Shown: positions 39,101 to 52,750 of the stretch, one piece after another
Numbering within the stretch: the stretch's first letter is position 1
How the letters are laid out: the number at the start of each line of letters is the position of its first letter
Source of the DNA: Piezodorus guildinii
Lineage: Eukaryota; Arthropoda; Insecta; Hemiptera; Pentatomidae
DNA: 64,000 bases
Assembly (NCBI GenBank): GCA_023052935.1
Contig: CM041295.1
Location: 161,620,366-161,684,365 of the forward strand
Direction of reading: 5' to 3'
Position numbers and translations under genes: made by a program
Notes under the pieces: model-generated
Told to the model about the DNA's origin: nothing
Database searches by the model: none
Seen by the model: the letters and a program-made list of their open reading frames with translations, nothing else

Positions 39101-42100
39101 TCATAACCATTTACCATTTAATAGCACCATAGAATGTTACCATTGTAAAATCTAGCACCATTGAACTATAATACTATATCTCCAGAAAACTATAGCACCA
39201 TAGCAACATATAGCCTTTATAGTTATTTGATTCCTTTCGAAATTTATATTTTTGTGACTTTATTAATAACACTTGTACGTCGTTAAATAAATGTTTTAGT
39301 TACTTTTCTTTTTTAATTTTTTTGGAAGTTTTCTTAATTGGAACTTTTAAAAAAGCACATAATACCTTCCATTCATCATCTAAACCTTTTATTTCTTTAG
39401 TCCTTTAACATTTTTTTATTCAAGTCGACGTTTCGGGGTTGTTTCCCCATTTTCAAGACTTATTTTCAAGTCTTGAAAATGGGGAAACAACCCCGAAACG
39501 TCGACTTGAATAAAAAAATGTTAAAGGACTAAAGAAATAAAAGGTTTAGATGATGAATGGAAGGTATTATGTGCTTTTTTAAAAGTTCCAATAAATGTTT
39601 TAGTTTGAATTAAAAGAGTAATCAGTATCTTTAAAAATTAATTTTAATACTCAATTGGGTTTTTAAAGTATTGTTGAAAGTTCTTTAGATGGACCGATGG
39701 GGATATGTATATTTTATTTTTTTGTTGGTACTCGACCGTTGATTATTGAAGTTATCTACGGGTCTTGATGTCCAATAAATAAATAAGAAATTGTATTTAG
39801 GCTACGTTTCGAGAAGTTATTCTTCTCGTGGAATTTAGTGTCTTGCATAGATCTTTGTGGATATTACAAACTTTTAAGGAACACTCAACATGGTGTGTAT
39901 GTAGATAGTAAGGATGTAAGCCAGTACCAATTTGTATGTGGGATTTTCACTCACTACATTCTCCTCCTTACACCCTTTTCCCACCCTTCATGGTACTACC
40001 GTAAACCACCAGGGAGTATATTTCCTCAATGTATGAGCCTATTGACCAACTCACCTTTCCTTTTCCTCCGTTTTACTCTTTACGCGAATAAGTATTGAGG
40101 TATCATCGTGCACTCCAAAGAGGGAAGAGCATTAGGCTGATAGCGTCATTAGTCCTTTCAGGTACACTGACTGCTTGATCTCCTCCCTCTCTTCCTGAAA
40201 GCAGAAGAACATGCTCTCTTCCACTTCCAGGCCTACTAGGCATTCCATTGTACTGTTCTGCTCGAACCTATCGAGTCGGAATCTGCCAGCTCTAGAAAGG
40301 ATGGAACTGGGTGAGATGGTAGTAAACTATGTCGTTCTTTATTCCTGATAACCCATGGTTGCATCTAGAAAAACCAACCTGTCCATCTCAATTTGTAGTA
40401 GCATCTCATCGTCTTCTTGAATATTATATTTTATTCGTTCCTTTTTTTTTTTCTTCCTTGAAATGCGGGACACGCTATTATATTAACGCTTTTTTTTTTT
40501 AAGGAATCACCTCTATTGGTGGCTTTGGCTACCAAACATGCCGCCTTGTACAAAACAATGCAAATGGTTCTCCGATCTCCACGTCCATCGTACATCTCTA
40601 ATATACTTTCAATTAAATCCTCCATCCACTCCCGCAAGACTCGTTCACGGTCTTCAGATCTGTAATTAACGCCTTATCGAACCGCAGCTTTCGACAGATC
40701 TTTTCTTATCCGATCCTCGTCCATATTGAATTCTATTCCTTCCTATATCCGTCATTCCAATACTCTTCCTACCTTCAAATCCCGTTTATTCAAAAACACT
40801 TCCTGTCTATCCATTTTTCAAATGACCTCAAGTGATTTGCAAATTTCAATAAAAATCGGCAGAGAGAAACGATTATTTATCACATTTTATTTTGTATATT
40901 AAACATTTATGAATTTTAATTTTAGCATAATTTATTTTGCAATGTATAAATTAACATATTTTTATTTTTTTTATTTTCGTCTAATTTGTTTTTCTAAATT
41001 ATTATAAGAAGCTACCTATGAATTTATTATTATTATTCATTTTCTTTGTCATTTCTATTGCTTTTTATTTATTTTTTGCTTTTTACTCTAAGACATTGAA
41101 GCTCTAATTTAATTTGTCTGTAACATTATTCCGAAGGGAGTTGTCCCAGAATAAAAAAAGAATTTATTATTATTATTATTATTCGTTTTTTTTCCAGAAT
41201 AGTTCATCCCGGAACACTTTTAATCCATAATTTATTTGTAGATCTTATTTTAGCTTTTCTTTCGGACCATTATTTCTTCATTCTTTAACTGAGTTCTAAT
41301 GAGAGACTTACGTAATTTATAAACTTCTAAATTTAGACATAAAAAAAGATTTCCTTGTATCTCGTTTACTAGATGTATATCATTATACAGTTTTAAATAG
41401 CTATAAATCTATTAATTAAAAAAAAAAATCTTTGTAATAAAATTATTTTATTTCTAATTATTTTAAAATTACCTGTTATCTCAAATAAGGGTATTGTAGA
41501 CAGTCCTGTATCCTGTAGTTACGTTTAAAAGCAAGGCATTTACCTTAGCAAAGCAGCATGAGATATATCACTTTTGAACGTGAGAAAGGGAAATCCTGAG
41601 AGTTTTATGGTTCAACCAAAGAAGGGAATCGCTAAGAGATAAAAAATAACGCGGAATTAAGCGACATGTATGGAGGACCTAATTTAGCCTTACTCATTAA
41701 AAAATGAAAAATCAGATGTTTGGGTCAAATTCATAGGATGAACCAGAACTGACTCCCAATAATGGACTTCACAGTACATACCTCAACATAAAACGTATTT
41801 GTTGGATTTCAAATGAGCCAGAACTTTAGTTGCCTGATTATTGATTAATAGTCGTTCCAATCTGCTAAATTTACATAACACATTCTCCGAGCTAATGTTC
41901 GAAATGATTTAATATCTAATTAACGTCTATATGTTAGTGCGCATTCTCATTTTTATTCTTGTTAGTTAGATTTTAATATTACGAATTAATAAGCAATAAT
42001 ATTGCCTAATAGTAAGATCTAGCTGGCATTTTATGACAACGAATTTAATTTTAGATGAGAGTAAAAGCTCATTTTGGAATTTTTTCGGAAAAGGTAACCG

Positions 42101-43428
42101 AAAAAACAATCAAACTACTACAATGATAAATTTTATTAATACTACAACCACTAGTACAACGGAATCTTCTGAAAACGTAGAAGAAGGTGAGTAACAATAA
42201 TTTCTTATGACTTTGTTAAATTTCAGCATATCTTCAAATGAGTCCTTACCTAATATAATTTAAAAAAATCATATTTTTATACACATCATATACAAATGTT
42301 TTAGTTGTATTTTTCCTAACGCATTTTCGCAACATAAATTTCTTGTAAAGTCATATAATTCAGATGAATTGCAACATCATCCATTTCACATGTCAAATTT
42401 TCAATCTCAATTGTAATTCATATAAAGTACAAACAAATGTCAAACGGTTTTTGTTTTCTTTTTGGTAACATTTTCCGTTTCAATAAAATTTTTTTCCAAG
42501 TTCATTTTTTGCCCAAATGGACTTGAATTATTCTAAAAATATTCAAATATATAATTTTCCTCATAAAAATGAAACTATATCTACATGTACATTAAGAATG
42601 TGTTTAAAGTTTTCTCCAATGAAATTAAATATCTACTTATGTTTTACGATTTAAACATTTATAAACGATATAATTTTTGTATTAATTTCTCTTTTTCATT
42701 TCAGAAACAATTTTTATAATAATTTCGACTCTATATATACATTATGATCTACTACTGTTACACATCACTTTTTTTTCTAATTTGAAGGAGGGTAACGTTT
42801 TGACTAAAAGCATTTTTTAGCCATTTCTTTTTATTTCAAAGCAGCTTATTTTTACTTTTCTTTTTTTTTTACGAAAAGGCATTTCTATAATATATTTCTA
42901 CCAGGAAATCAAATAAGCATCCCTTCTCTCTCCCCCCTCTCCTCTAAAAACAAAACAAAATAAACAAAAAAAAACTGATTTTTAAAAATTATATAACCGT
43001 ATACAATTAGTTAACTAATATAAAATGGAATAAGCTATTACAATTACGCTAAAAACCGCAGCTTGTTTCTTTAATAAAAGAGATTACAGAAAAGAAAACA
43101 GTTTACATACACTCGTAAAAAAAATGATTTGGACGCGAGGTAAATCTATTGCTATTAGAACTCTTGTAAACCTCCATTTCCGAATCATTATTTAAATTTG
43201 TAGATATTATGAATAGGATTTAAGATATGTTACAACGACATTTAGTTAAAAAAAATGTTTTTTTAGATGATGGTGACGAAATACAAGTTCGAATCCCCTT
43301 CTTAGGCAGTGGGTTTAAGACAGATAATCTAAATAGAAAATTAGTGAGAATTCAGAACATTACGTTAATTAATAAACTCAATCATCTAAAAAGATTAAAA
43401 GGTATGTAATATACATCAATATATATTT

Positions 43429-43489
<61 letters not shown>

Positions 43490-46400
43490 ATATATCAATG
43501 TTTGAGCACATAATTTAATTAATTTTCGAGCACTTAAGAAAACCACACATCACCCAAATTTCCCTTCGAACCATAGAAACCCAAAAGCAATTACGTCACC
43601 TCCATTATTTCCTACCATTCAATACTCATAAACTGATTGTTTTCACCCTCGTATTTTCCCACTTTGACTACGGTTGTGTGGTTAAGGGCAGACTTTCAGG
43701 TGCACTCGAAGCGAAACTCCAGTGTATTATGAACTTTGCAATAAAATTTGTATTCGAGATGATCAGAGACATACTATATAAGCCCGTATTGTGCCGTGTT
43801 AAGGTGACTCTATCCTTGTTTCAGATCCTATTATTTCCCTAGTTTTATCTTCTGAATCCTTTAATTCAGCCCCGTTCTACCAGATCCCATCTTTCTGACT
43901 ACCATCCTCCTCACCTTACTGCTGTGTTGGACAAGTCCTTTCTGGCCAAACTCTCTGTCTTCGGAATTCTATCCCTCCTGAGATCCGTCATGCACGAACT
44001 GCTTCCTCCTTTAAATCGTTCTTTTTCAAACACCTTTTCCGATCCTCATCAAACAGGCAATAACCTCAAATTACCAATTGTGCTGTGTTCTTATATTATT
44101 TTTAATTATCTCTTATGAATTATCTTTTTATTTTTCCTAATAGTTTGATTCCTATTAGTTTTGAGGGTTTAAAAATAACTAAAATATTATTAAATTTTCT
44201 TTAAATTATTTATAATTATAAGAATAAGAATTAATCTTAGTAGATTTAAGTTTATTTGCTACATATACAGTAGTATGTTATTCGAATTGTATTTAATAAT
44301 ACTAAAATATCATTCCCGTTTGAGTTTTTTTTAAATTTTAAATATTAAAAATTAGCAAAAAAGAATATAGGAATGACCATTGATTAATGTTACATTGATA
44401 TATTTTAAACAAATGATTTATTTTTAGGCAAGGGAAGCCACAATGGATCAATATGGAACTTTTTTCGCCATCCATTCCGAAAATCCAGTAAAAATACAAA
44501 AAGAACCACCGTTAAGCATGTAACAACGCAGCGTACCAAATGTTCCTCAGGTAACTATCAAAGTGATTAATAATAATTAAAACATCAAATTTTTGTAATT
44601 AATAATGCATGTAAATAATGCACATTCTAATCAGATCTTATGTTGTATAAACAACAAAACATTTAATGCGACAATGAAAAAGATCATGTTATGAATTAGA
44701 TAATAACTAGATTAAAATGAATTAATCAAGGTTATTAATAATTAAGATTTGCAAGAAAATTATACTCTATTCTCATATAGTATGTATCATATATCTCGAT
44801 TCTTCAAGTGAGATCTATGGAAGGTCTACAGTAGGAGGCAGGAGATGTAGAACAGCCTGGTGGACAAAATATATTAAAAAAAAAACATTAAAAAACAGTA
44901 CAATAAATACAATATGGAAACAGGTTTCTAGATGGGCGTTGGTGAAAAATATGAGATATAAAAGAAATAAATTTGAAAATATGTTAGCAGCTCAACAAAA
45001 AAAAAAAAAAAAAATGGGAGGAATTTGGGAATATGTTTGAATAAGTTCAAGAGAATCAGGAGCCATTGTACAGGGTGGTTAAAAGCATCAGAAATAAGAA
45101 ACCTTTGTTACTAAAATTAATATAAGACATGCATGGAATTATTCTCCGAGAAAAAGAACAAATAATGGAAAGATGAAGATAGCATTTCATGCAGTTACTT
45201 TAAGTCGAAAACATTCACTATCTGATAGAAGAGTTACCTATGGGAAAGAAGCGTACAAGATGACGTTACTCCGGAAATGTAAAAAAATATTAGAGAGTTC
45301 CTATTTCCTCCTCATTCAATAATTTTTAAAGCAGAATTATAAAATATTAACATAGGGATAAAGCCTGATCCAGAGATGAGGATAGCAAGAATTAAAAATA
45401 AGACTATTGAACAGGTTAAATTCTTCAAATATCTGGGAGCTCATTTTGATAGAAGATTAAAGTGCGATTAAAGGCAGTTAAGAAAATATTTTAAGCTTTC
45501 AATAAAATCTTCCTGAATAAACAAGAGATTAATAAGGTGTACAAAACATTTCTGCTCATATTGATTTTCTCCTCAGAATAATGGTCAGTACCCACTGAGT
45601 ATTGAAAACAAAATCTTAAGAAATGTTTCCTTAAAAAGATAGAAAAAAAAAAAAAAATGAAAAAGAATAAAGTCCATAATCCAACCGTAAGCTCAAATCT
45701 CGATGTAGAAAAAAAAATATTGAAGAACACTGCCTAAGCTGGTTTGGACATATTTAAAGAACAGAAAACCATTTTCTTGACTGGATGACATATGAAGCTC
45801 AATTCCAGGTTGACGGACGATTTTATAGAGGAGGCCCAGCCATACTTAGAAAGATGAAGTAAGGGGAGGCCTTTAATGTGCACGCAGAGGAGAATTGGTT
45901 GAGGATAGAGTTGAAAGAGAAGAGAAATGGACAACACCACTGCATGAGATAGTAGAAGATTATTATATTGGATAAATAGATGGATTATGATGATGATTCA
46001 TTCATATATGAGATTAAGCATGAGACAACCCACTTACAAATAATCCCGATACAATTATTTTTTGTATCGTATTTAAAAATATTTCATTCCTATGATTTAA
46101 AGAAGATAGCTCACAGAGGAGTGAAACTTTATCTACCTAGTAAATCAGCATGATATCAAAACAAAACTAAAATCAGGTTAGGATATCCTCTATATTTTTT
46201 TAACCACTTCACATTACCTATGAAGTTAGGAAATAGATTCAAATATTAACTCAATTTGACTAAACATTTATTGAGCCATATCAGATAAATATATAAGGAC
46301 AAAAATTGTGTATAGTTCTTTCAAAACTGGAAACGCCGACTTTCTATAATCATTGAATAGAAAAACAAGAGCCAATCATTTTTAAAGCTAAGTATAAGGA

Positions 46401-46811
46401 GCATCTAGAGAGAGAGGGCGCATTGTCACGCCCGTATTCCGTCATAACCGGGATTCGAACCCAGGACCCGGAGCACAGTAGGCTAGGGCTCTATCCACTA
46501 GGCCACGCCACTCCCCTAGAAAAACTAATAACTAGTCAAATCACATTTAGGTTGGTCGACATTTATAGGTATAAAAAACATAACACCACGAATATTGAAC
46601 GGGTATAGTAGGGAGTAATTGAGTACCGATTGCTACTTTGCTTAGAACAAAATTGAACTTATATTACCAAATAAGTATCAGCCTTTTATCGAATACAATT
46701 ATTCCATCACAGAAACGATAGTGAAAGGTATGTGTAGAATATTTTTCACCAAAAGCAAAAAGAAAAAAAATATTTGGTAACAATATTAAACTTTGAAAAA
46801 AATAAATAAAT

Positions 46812-46879
<68 letters not shown>

Positions 46880-47995
46880 TATCTTTCTTTCCTTCCGAGT
46901 CATTAGTAGCATTTCTGTGAATCTAGAATCTGTGCCTGGGCAACCCTCAATAAACTAAGGTTGAATGCTATGAAAACTCAGACCATTGTTATAGGTTCCA
47001 GTTCCCTCCTTAGATCCAACAATACATTTGCAAATCTTATCCTAAATCATCACCCAATCACCTACAGCTCCTCTGTCAAAAGCTGGGTATTACCATTGGC
47101 CGAACAAATAATACAATAAGTAAATGGACTAATTTAGAATTATGGGCTTGAAAATGTCTTGTGAAGAACTACCCAGTGGTAGAACATCAATGTCAATTTA
47201 ACTTAGTAGGTCTCGAGGCCATCGTCTTTTCAATTGCCTCGGAGGGTCGTAAAATATAAAATATAAAGGTTAATAAGGTATATAAAGGTTAGTATATAAA
47301 GCATGCGCGGGGGTATGCTGCCTTAAAGAGGAAGACCTTCGTAGAATTGCCACTAGGGAGCTAGTGTTAGATGTTCCTATAGGTATAAACATAAAAAAAC
47401 ATATTTTATTTCCCGTGTTAATTTTGATAAACTGCATCATATGTTGTTTCTTAATTTTTAAATTTCATATTTTATTCTAAGAGTCATAAATACTCATTGC
47501 CCCAGAAGGTGGCAGATTGTATTATCTCTTAATAAAACAAATTAAAAAAAAAAAAAAAAAAAAAAGAGTCATAAAATTCTTTTGTTTTATATATGTTTTT
47601 TGTATTTAAAATAATTTAAAAGCAGACAAAGCCAAAGTTTAATATGAGACAAGACAGAATGAAACGTTTTATATGAAATATTTTAACTATTAAACAGGAA
47701 ATATTTTCGAAAATATGTTTTATATTCACCAGGAAATCTGTTGTTTACTGACCGTTATGCACTTAGAGTATGTTTTAAATTTGTTAATAAATACTTTGAT
47801 AAAAATATTATAATTTATTCTAGATAAATCTTGCAAGAAAAAAGGAAGGATCCCATTTTTTTGGTTCGAGATCTAATACGAGTAAGTCCACAGCGAAAAT
47901 TTCGAACCAAACTGCTATAGGTGGGTAAAAACACTTCACTTTTAATTTCATTTTTACTAGGACCAATTTTTTTAATTTATTTATCGCCAGCATTT

Positions 47996-48054
<59 letters not shown>

Positions 48055-51000
48055 TTTTTTTTCTTTTTTTTTTTTTTTTTGGTAATGAATACAGTGACTA
48101 ATCTCCAAACTTTGTTTAAATGTTGGTAAAAAATCATATTTATAAATTTTAAAACACTGCTCAGTTAGAAAATATATTTCTTTTGATTTCCTAATATTTT
48201 TTAAAAACAGATCATTGTATTAAAAAGGATGAAAAAAATAAAAAAACAATTATTCAATTTCGTTTAATTTAGTATTAACTGATGGCGTAGAAGAATTCCT
48301 CTCTTCACCAATACCTCTCTCTCTACCTCCTAAAGCTGTTAACCCCTCTGAGGTCAAATTCCTTATAAATAAACTAAAACCTCGTAAATCTCCTGGCCAT
48401 GACCTCCTCAGCTCCAAGATCCTTCGACAACTGCCTCAAAAAGCAATTATATTCCTTACTTACCTGTATAATTGTATCCTCCGCACAGCCCACTTTCCTC
48501 TGTTATGGAAACACTCCATTATTATCCTCTTTCTTAAACCTGGTAAACCTCCCAACAACGCCTCATCCTACAGACCAATCAGCCTCCTCCCTATCCTTTC
48601 AAAAATTTTTGAAAAAATCCTACTTAAACGTATCCTACATTTAATTGAAATTCCTTCCCACCAGTTCGGATTTCGCTCTGGGCACTCCACTGTACAGCAA
48701 GGTCTAAGAGTGGTTGACCATTTATCCTCTGCACTTGAAAACAAGCAGTACTGCACTGGTGCCTTTCTGGACATTGCTCAGGCATTCGACCGGGTCTGGC
48801 ACGATGGTTTGATATTCAAACTAAAATCCGTATTACCCCAATCCCTATATCTAATCCTAAGATCCTATCTCTCTAACCGTTCCTTCAGAGTCCGCTGTGG
48901 TTCAGTGTTATCCACTTGTTACCCAATCGAGGCCGGCGTACCTCAAGGAAGCGTCCTAGGTCCTATCCTCTATATCTTGTTTACAGCTGATATACCTTTA
49001 GATCCTGATACCTTCCTAGCATCTTTTGCCGATGATACTGTCATTCTATCAACCCATTCAGACCCAGAGCTGGCATCTTTCCATCTCCAAAGACACCTCT
49101 CCTTGATTGAACATTGGTGCGACAATTGGCGCATCAAAGTCAATCAATCCAAAAGTAAGCACGTCACCTTCACCCTCCGACGTAAATCCTGTCCACAAGT
49201 TCATTTCAACTCTATACCACTTCCCTGTTCGGACAAAGTCCGGTATTTGGGTTTCCTACTAGACAAAAGACTGACCTGGAACCCACATACTCGACTTAAA
49301 AGACAAGAGCTCAACAGAAGATACGGACAGTTATATAGATTATTGAACAGAACATCACAACTTTCCGTTGGAAACAAACTATTAATTTACAAGACAATTC
49401 TCAAACCTATGTGGACCTACGGAATTGAACTATGGGGTACTACTAAATTTTCGAACATCAAACGTATCCAATCGTTTCAGTCCAAAGTCCTTAGAACAAT
49501 AGTCAATGCTCCCTATTATGTTACAAACAAGACCTTACATCATGACCTCAAGATCCCTTATGTCCTTGATCTCATCCCATCCAAATTCTCAACTTTCCAC
49601 CAGAAACTTGCTCACCTTCCTAATCCCCTGGCACAATCCCTATCTAGTACCAACCATCCTTACAACCCTCCTCGTAGGTTGAGGCGGCAATGGCCGAGAG
49701 ATCTCTTATAAATATGCAACTGGAGTGCTGGCAATGGCCAACTTCTCCACTCATGCCTGAGAGTGTGTGGCTCTAGCGCCCTCACTCAGTCTCCACTGAC
49801 TATATTGGTGAAGCGGCTGACTGAGAGGCGCTGGGATCTCCTGACATTGTGCCTGGGCATCCATTTCTGGATGCAGAGGTTCGATTCGGAGTTCCCAGGG
49901 GCAGTATGTAAATATTGTATATAGGTATGAATGTGGCCAAGATTGTAATTATTTTCTTTTTTTTTTCATTTATTTTATTTTTTTTTTTCTTCTTTTGTTA
50001 TTGAGGCATTTTACTTTTTAATTGTTTTACTTTGTACATATGGAATGAATGACTTCTTTTATCTCTAATACTTATTGCCCAAGATAGTGGCAGATTGTAT
50101 TACTTCTCAATAAAGCAATATTACTACTATTATGTAAAAATTTAGTATTATATTTCAAACTTCACTAGGGCAACAAACATTACCACTTAAAGTTTTACAA
50201 GGATGAATTTTTTTTAAAATTTATTAATTTGTTTGCACGAGTTGGCCATCAAGGTCCACGTGAATATCATTCCGTCTTCTTCATATCTTTCATCTTTCTT
50301 TTTCTCCAATATTCTTTCATCTTCCTGGACTGTTCCTCCCGCTCTTCCTTTGTCCATTTTCTCCCCTGTTTCTTTGTTTTTCCTGTAAGAACCCCAACTC
50401 CTTTTATTTTCTTCCCGAAAAGCTCTCTATCTAAGCAGTCTATTTTCTTGATTTTTAACCTATGGAGCTTTTATTTGCTTTGCATAACCACCCATATTCT
50501 TATAGCATAGAACTTTGTCAAAAATCTGTTTGTTCAGCCTCTGATTATTAATTTTTACCATATGGCCATAAAACCTCAGTCTCCTAGTTCTGATGACTAC
50601 TTCAAGGTTTTCTAAATTTCTATATATTTCTTCATTGGATTTTAGCATGTAGCCCTCTTGTGTTATTTTGGGTCCATGAACCTCCTAAGAATTTTTCTCT
50701 CAATCTTGAGAAATTTCTCAAGACTCGGAAGGCAAACTGTTTCCATGCCATACAATATTGTTGGTCTTACTACTGTACAGTAGTGCCTTATTTCTGTATT
50801 GGAGGATAAACGTTTCTTACTGTACATGCTTCTAGTTGCAAAGTACAGTCTTCCTAGTTTGGCTAATATTTCATCTAGGCCTGCTCTATCTATCCCGTTG
50901 TTGCATATTATCTACCCTAGGTATTTGAACTTTTTGGTCACTTTTATTTGTCCATATTTTGTGGCCAAAATTTTCTTGTCATGATTTGCATTTGTTGTCA

Positions 51001-52667
51001 TCATCCCCGTCTTTTCGTATGAAATTTGGAGCATAGATTATTTTTTTCGTATCCTAATGATGAATAAAGTAGCTATCCTCTAATCATGGTTCGGATCATA
51101 GAATAAAAAGTTCATAACATCATTTATATTATAAGTGCTTAAAAAAATAAAATCTAACATTTTTTTTTTTTTTGTAATATATTTCAAATTTCACTTTCTT
51201 TCTTTTTTTTTATTAGTTATAATTTTCCTTTTCACTCAGAAAATCAATTTTATTGTTCTGTTTTGTTTTCTTTTGTTTTTTTTTGTCACTTGCGTTGATT
51301 TTATCGTTTTCGTTTTTTAAGTACTCTACAATCATTGTTAAAATAAAAATTGAACGTTGTTAATAACCTTTAAAAAATGTAATGATAGAAAGAACACTTA
51401 TGAGTTATAAAATGTATTTTTATTCATTTACAGATATTTAAAAAATAACATTTGAACTCCTTTCTGTTGCCTGTTATCTTTTGTTTGTTCACAAATATGC
51501 ATACCTATTGAATATTTAGTATTTCAGGAAGGAATTAGTCCAGGTGGTGGTGAATAAATGAAACAATTAAATATTTTAACTATTTATTCTTTGCACACGT
51601 TTCGACCCCCATTGTGGGTAATCATCAGGGCTAAAAAGATACAAAAGGAATAAAATGAGTGCACAGTAATATACAGGGGTCGAAACTTTGGCAGACAATA
51701 AATAGTTAAAACTATTTAATTGTTTCATTTATTGACCGCCACCTGGACTAATTTCTTACTGTAAATCTCAATGTTCAACTAATTATATCCATTATTGAGT
51801 ATTCCGCAAATTATGTACATTCATCCTCTGAAGGAACGTACTTGCTGGATCGATATTATAATAATATCATCGAGTCGTAAAGAATGTAACATAATCGGTG
51901 TAATCTAATATAATTGTTGTTATGTTTCAAATAAAAAGATTCTTTTTTATATTAATCCTTGATGGTCCTTAAGTATTCCAACAATTTTGTCGTTTTTTTT
52001 TTTCTCTATCAATAGTTTATATTGCATGATTTATTTTTATGTTTTGTAGAAATGAAAAATCCTTCAAATGTATCTATAAATAGTACTGAAATCCCCGAAA
52101 GCGACATTGTGAACAAAAATATAATAATGCAGAAGAAAGTGGAAACAACTATGAAGGCAATCATTAGTAAGTAGAATTTGTTATTTATACCAAACACACA
52201 TCAAATTTTTACTTTAAAAAAAAAAAAAAAAAAAAAAAAAAGTCAGTTCTATTTTTACTGTCGATCTAATGACAAATAATTTAATTTTAGGTACCACGTC
52301 CAATAGACCAGTAACGAAAATCAATGTTATAACAAAAAACCATACAAATGAGAATTTACCTATGCCGATAAATCAGACTCAACATACAGGATTATATAAA
52401 GGTGGGTAAAGTGTACTTAATTGAAAGTTTTGTTAAATTTTATTGAATAAATCGAATTGATCCGCTATCCTATAATTTCCAAATCTTTATAAATTCCAAT
52501 AATTTATTTTATTTATATAATACTTTTTTTCTGTTTGCTATTATATTCATTTCACCTATTTCCAATTTTTTATGTAATTTAAATTTACCATTGTTATTCG
52601 GAAATTTTTTTATTGAATTTGATCTCAAAGCATTATTATTGTTGTCCAAATTAAGCCAAATATACGA

Positions 52668-52750
<83 letters not shown>

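Larger units (their letters stand above)
48278..50138 (+). mobile_element. Young 5'-truncated Jockey-type LINE with 12-bp target duplication
   Basis: AATTTAGTATTA at 48266-48277 is repeated exactly at 50139-50150. The insert begins within ORF2 before RT, keeps one open frame to the stop at 49709-49711, and ends with a 3' UTR (GGTGGCAGATTGTATT-like GTGGCAGATTGTATTACTTC, TCAATAAAGC) and a short AT-rich tail. The same family as 31824-36183, but its 3' UTR holds an extra tRNA-like stretch (49795-49905). Confidence 0.9.

Noticed and set aside
46445..46516. A functional tRNA gene on the minus strand
   Set aside because: Box A and box B are good, but the ends do not form an acceptor stem; better explained as a SINE head.
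46664..46912. 82-codon minus-strand frame with alternating I and Y
   Set aside because: Translation of the (TA)n microsatellite.
51135..51320. 61-codon Phe-rich frame
   Set aside because: Translation of T-rich intron sequence.
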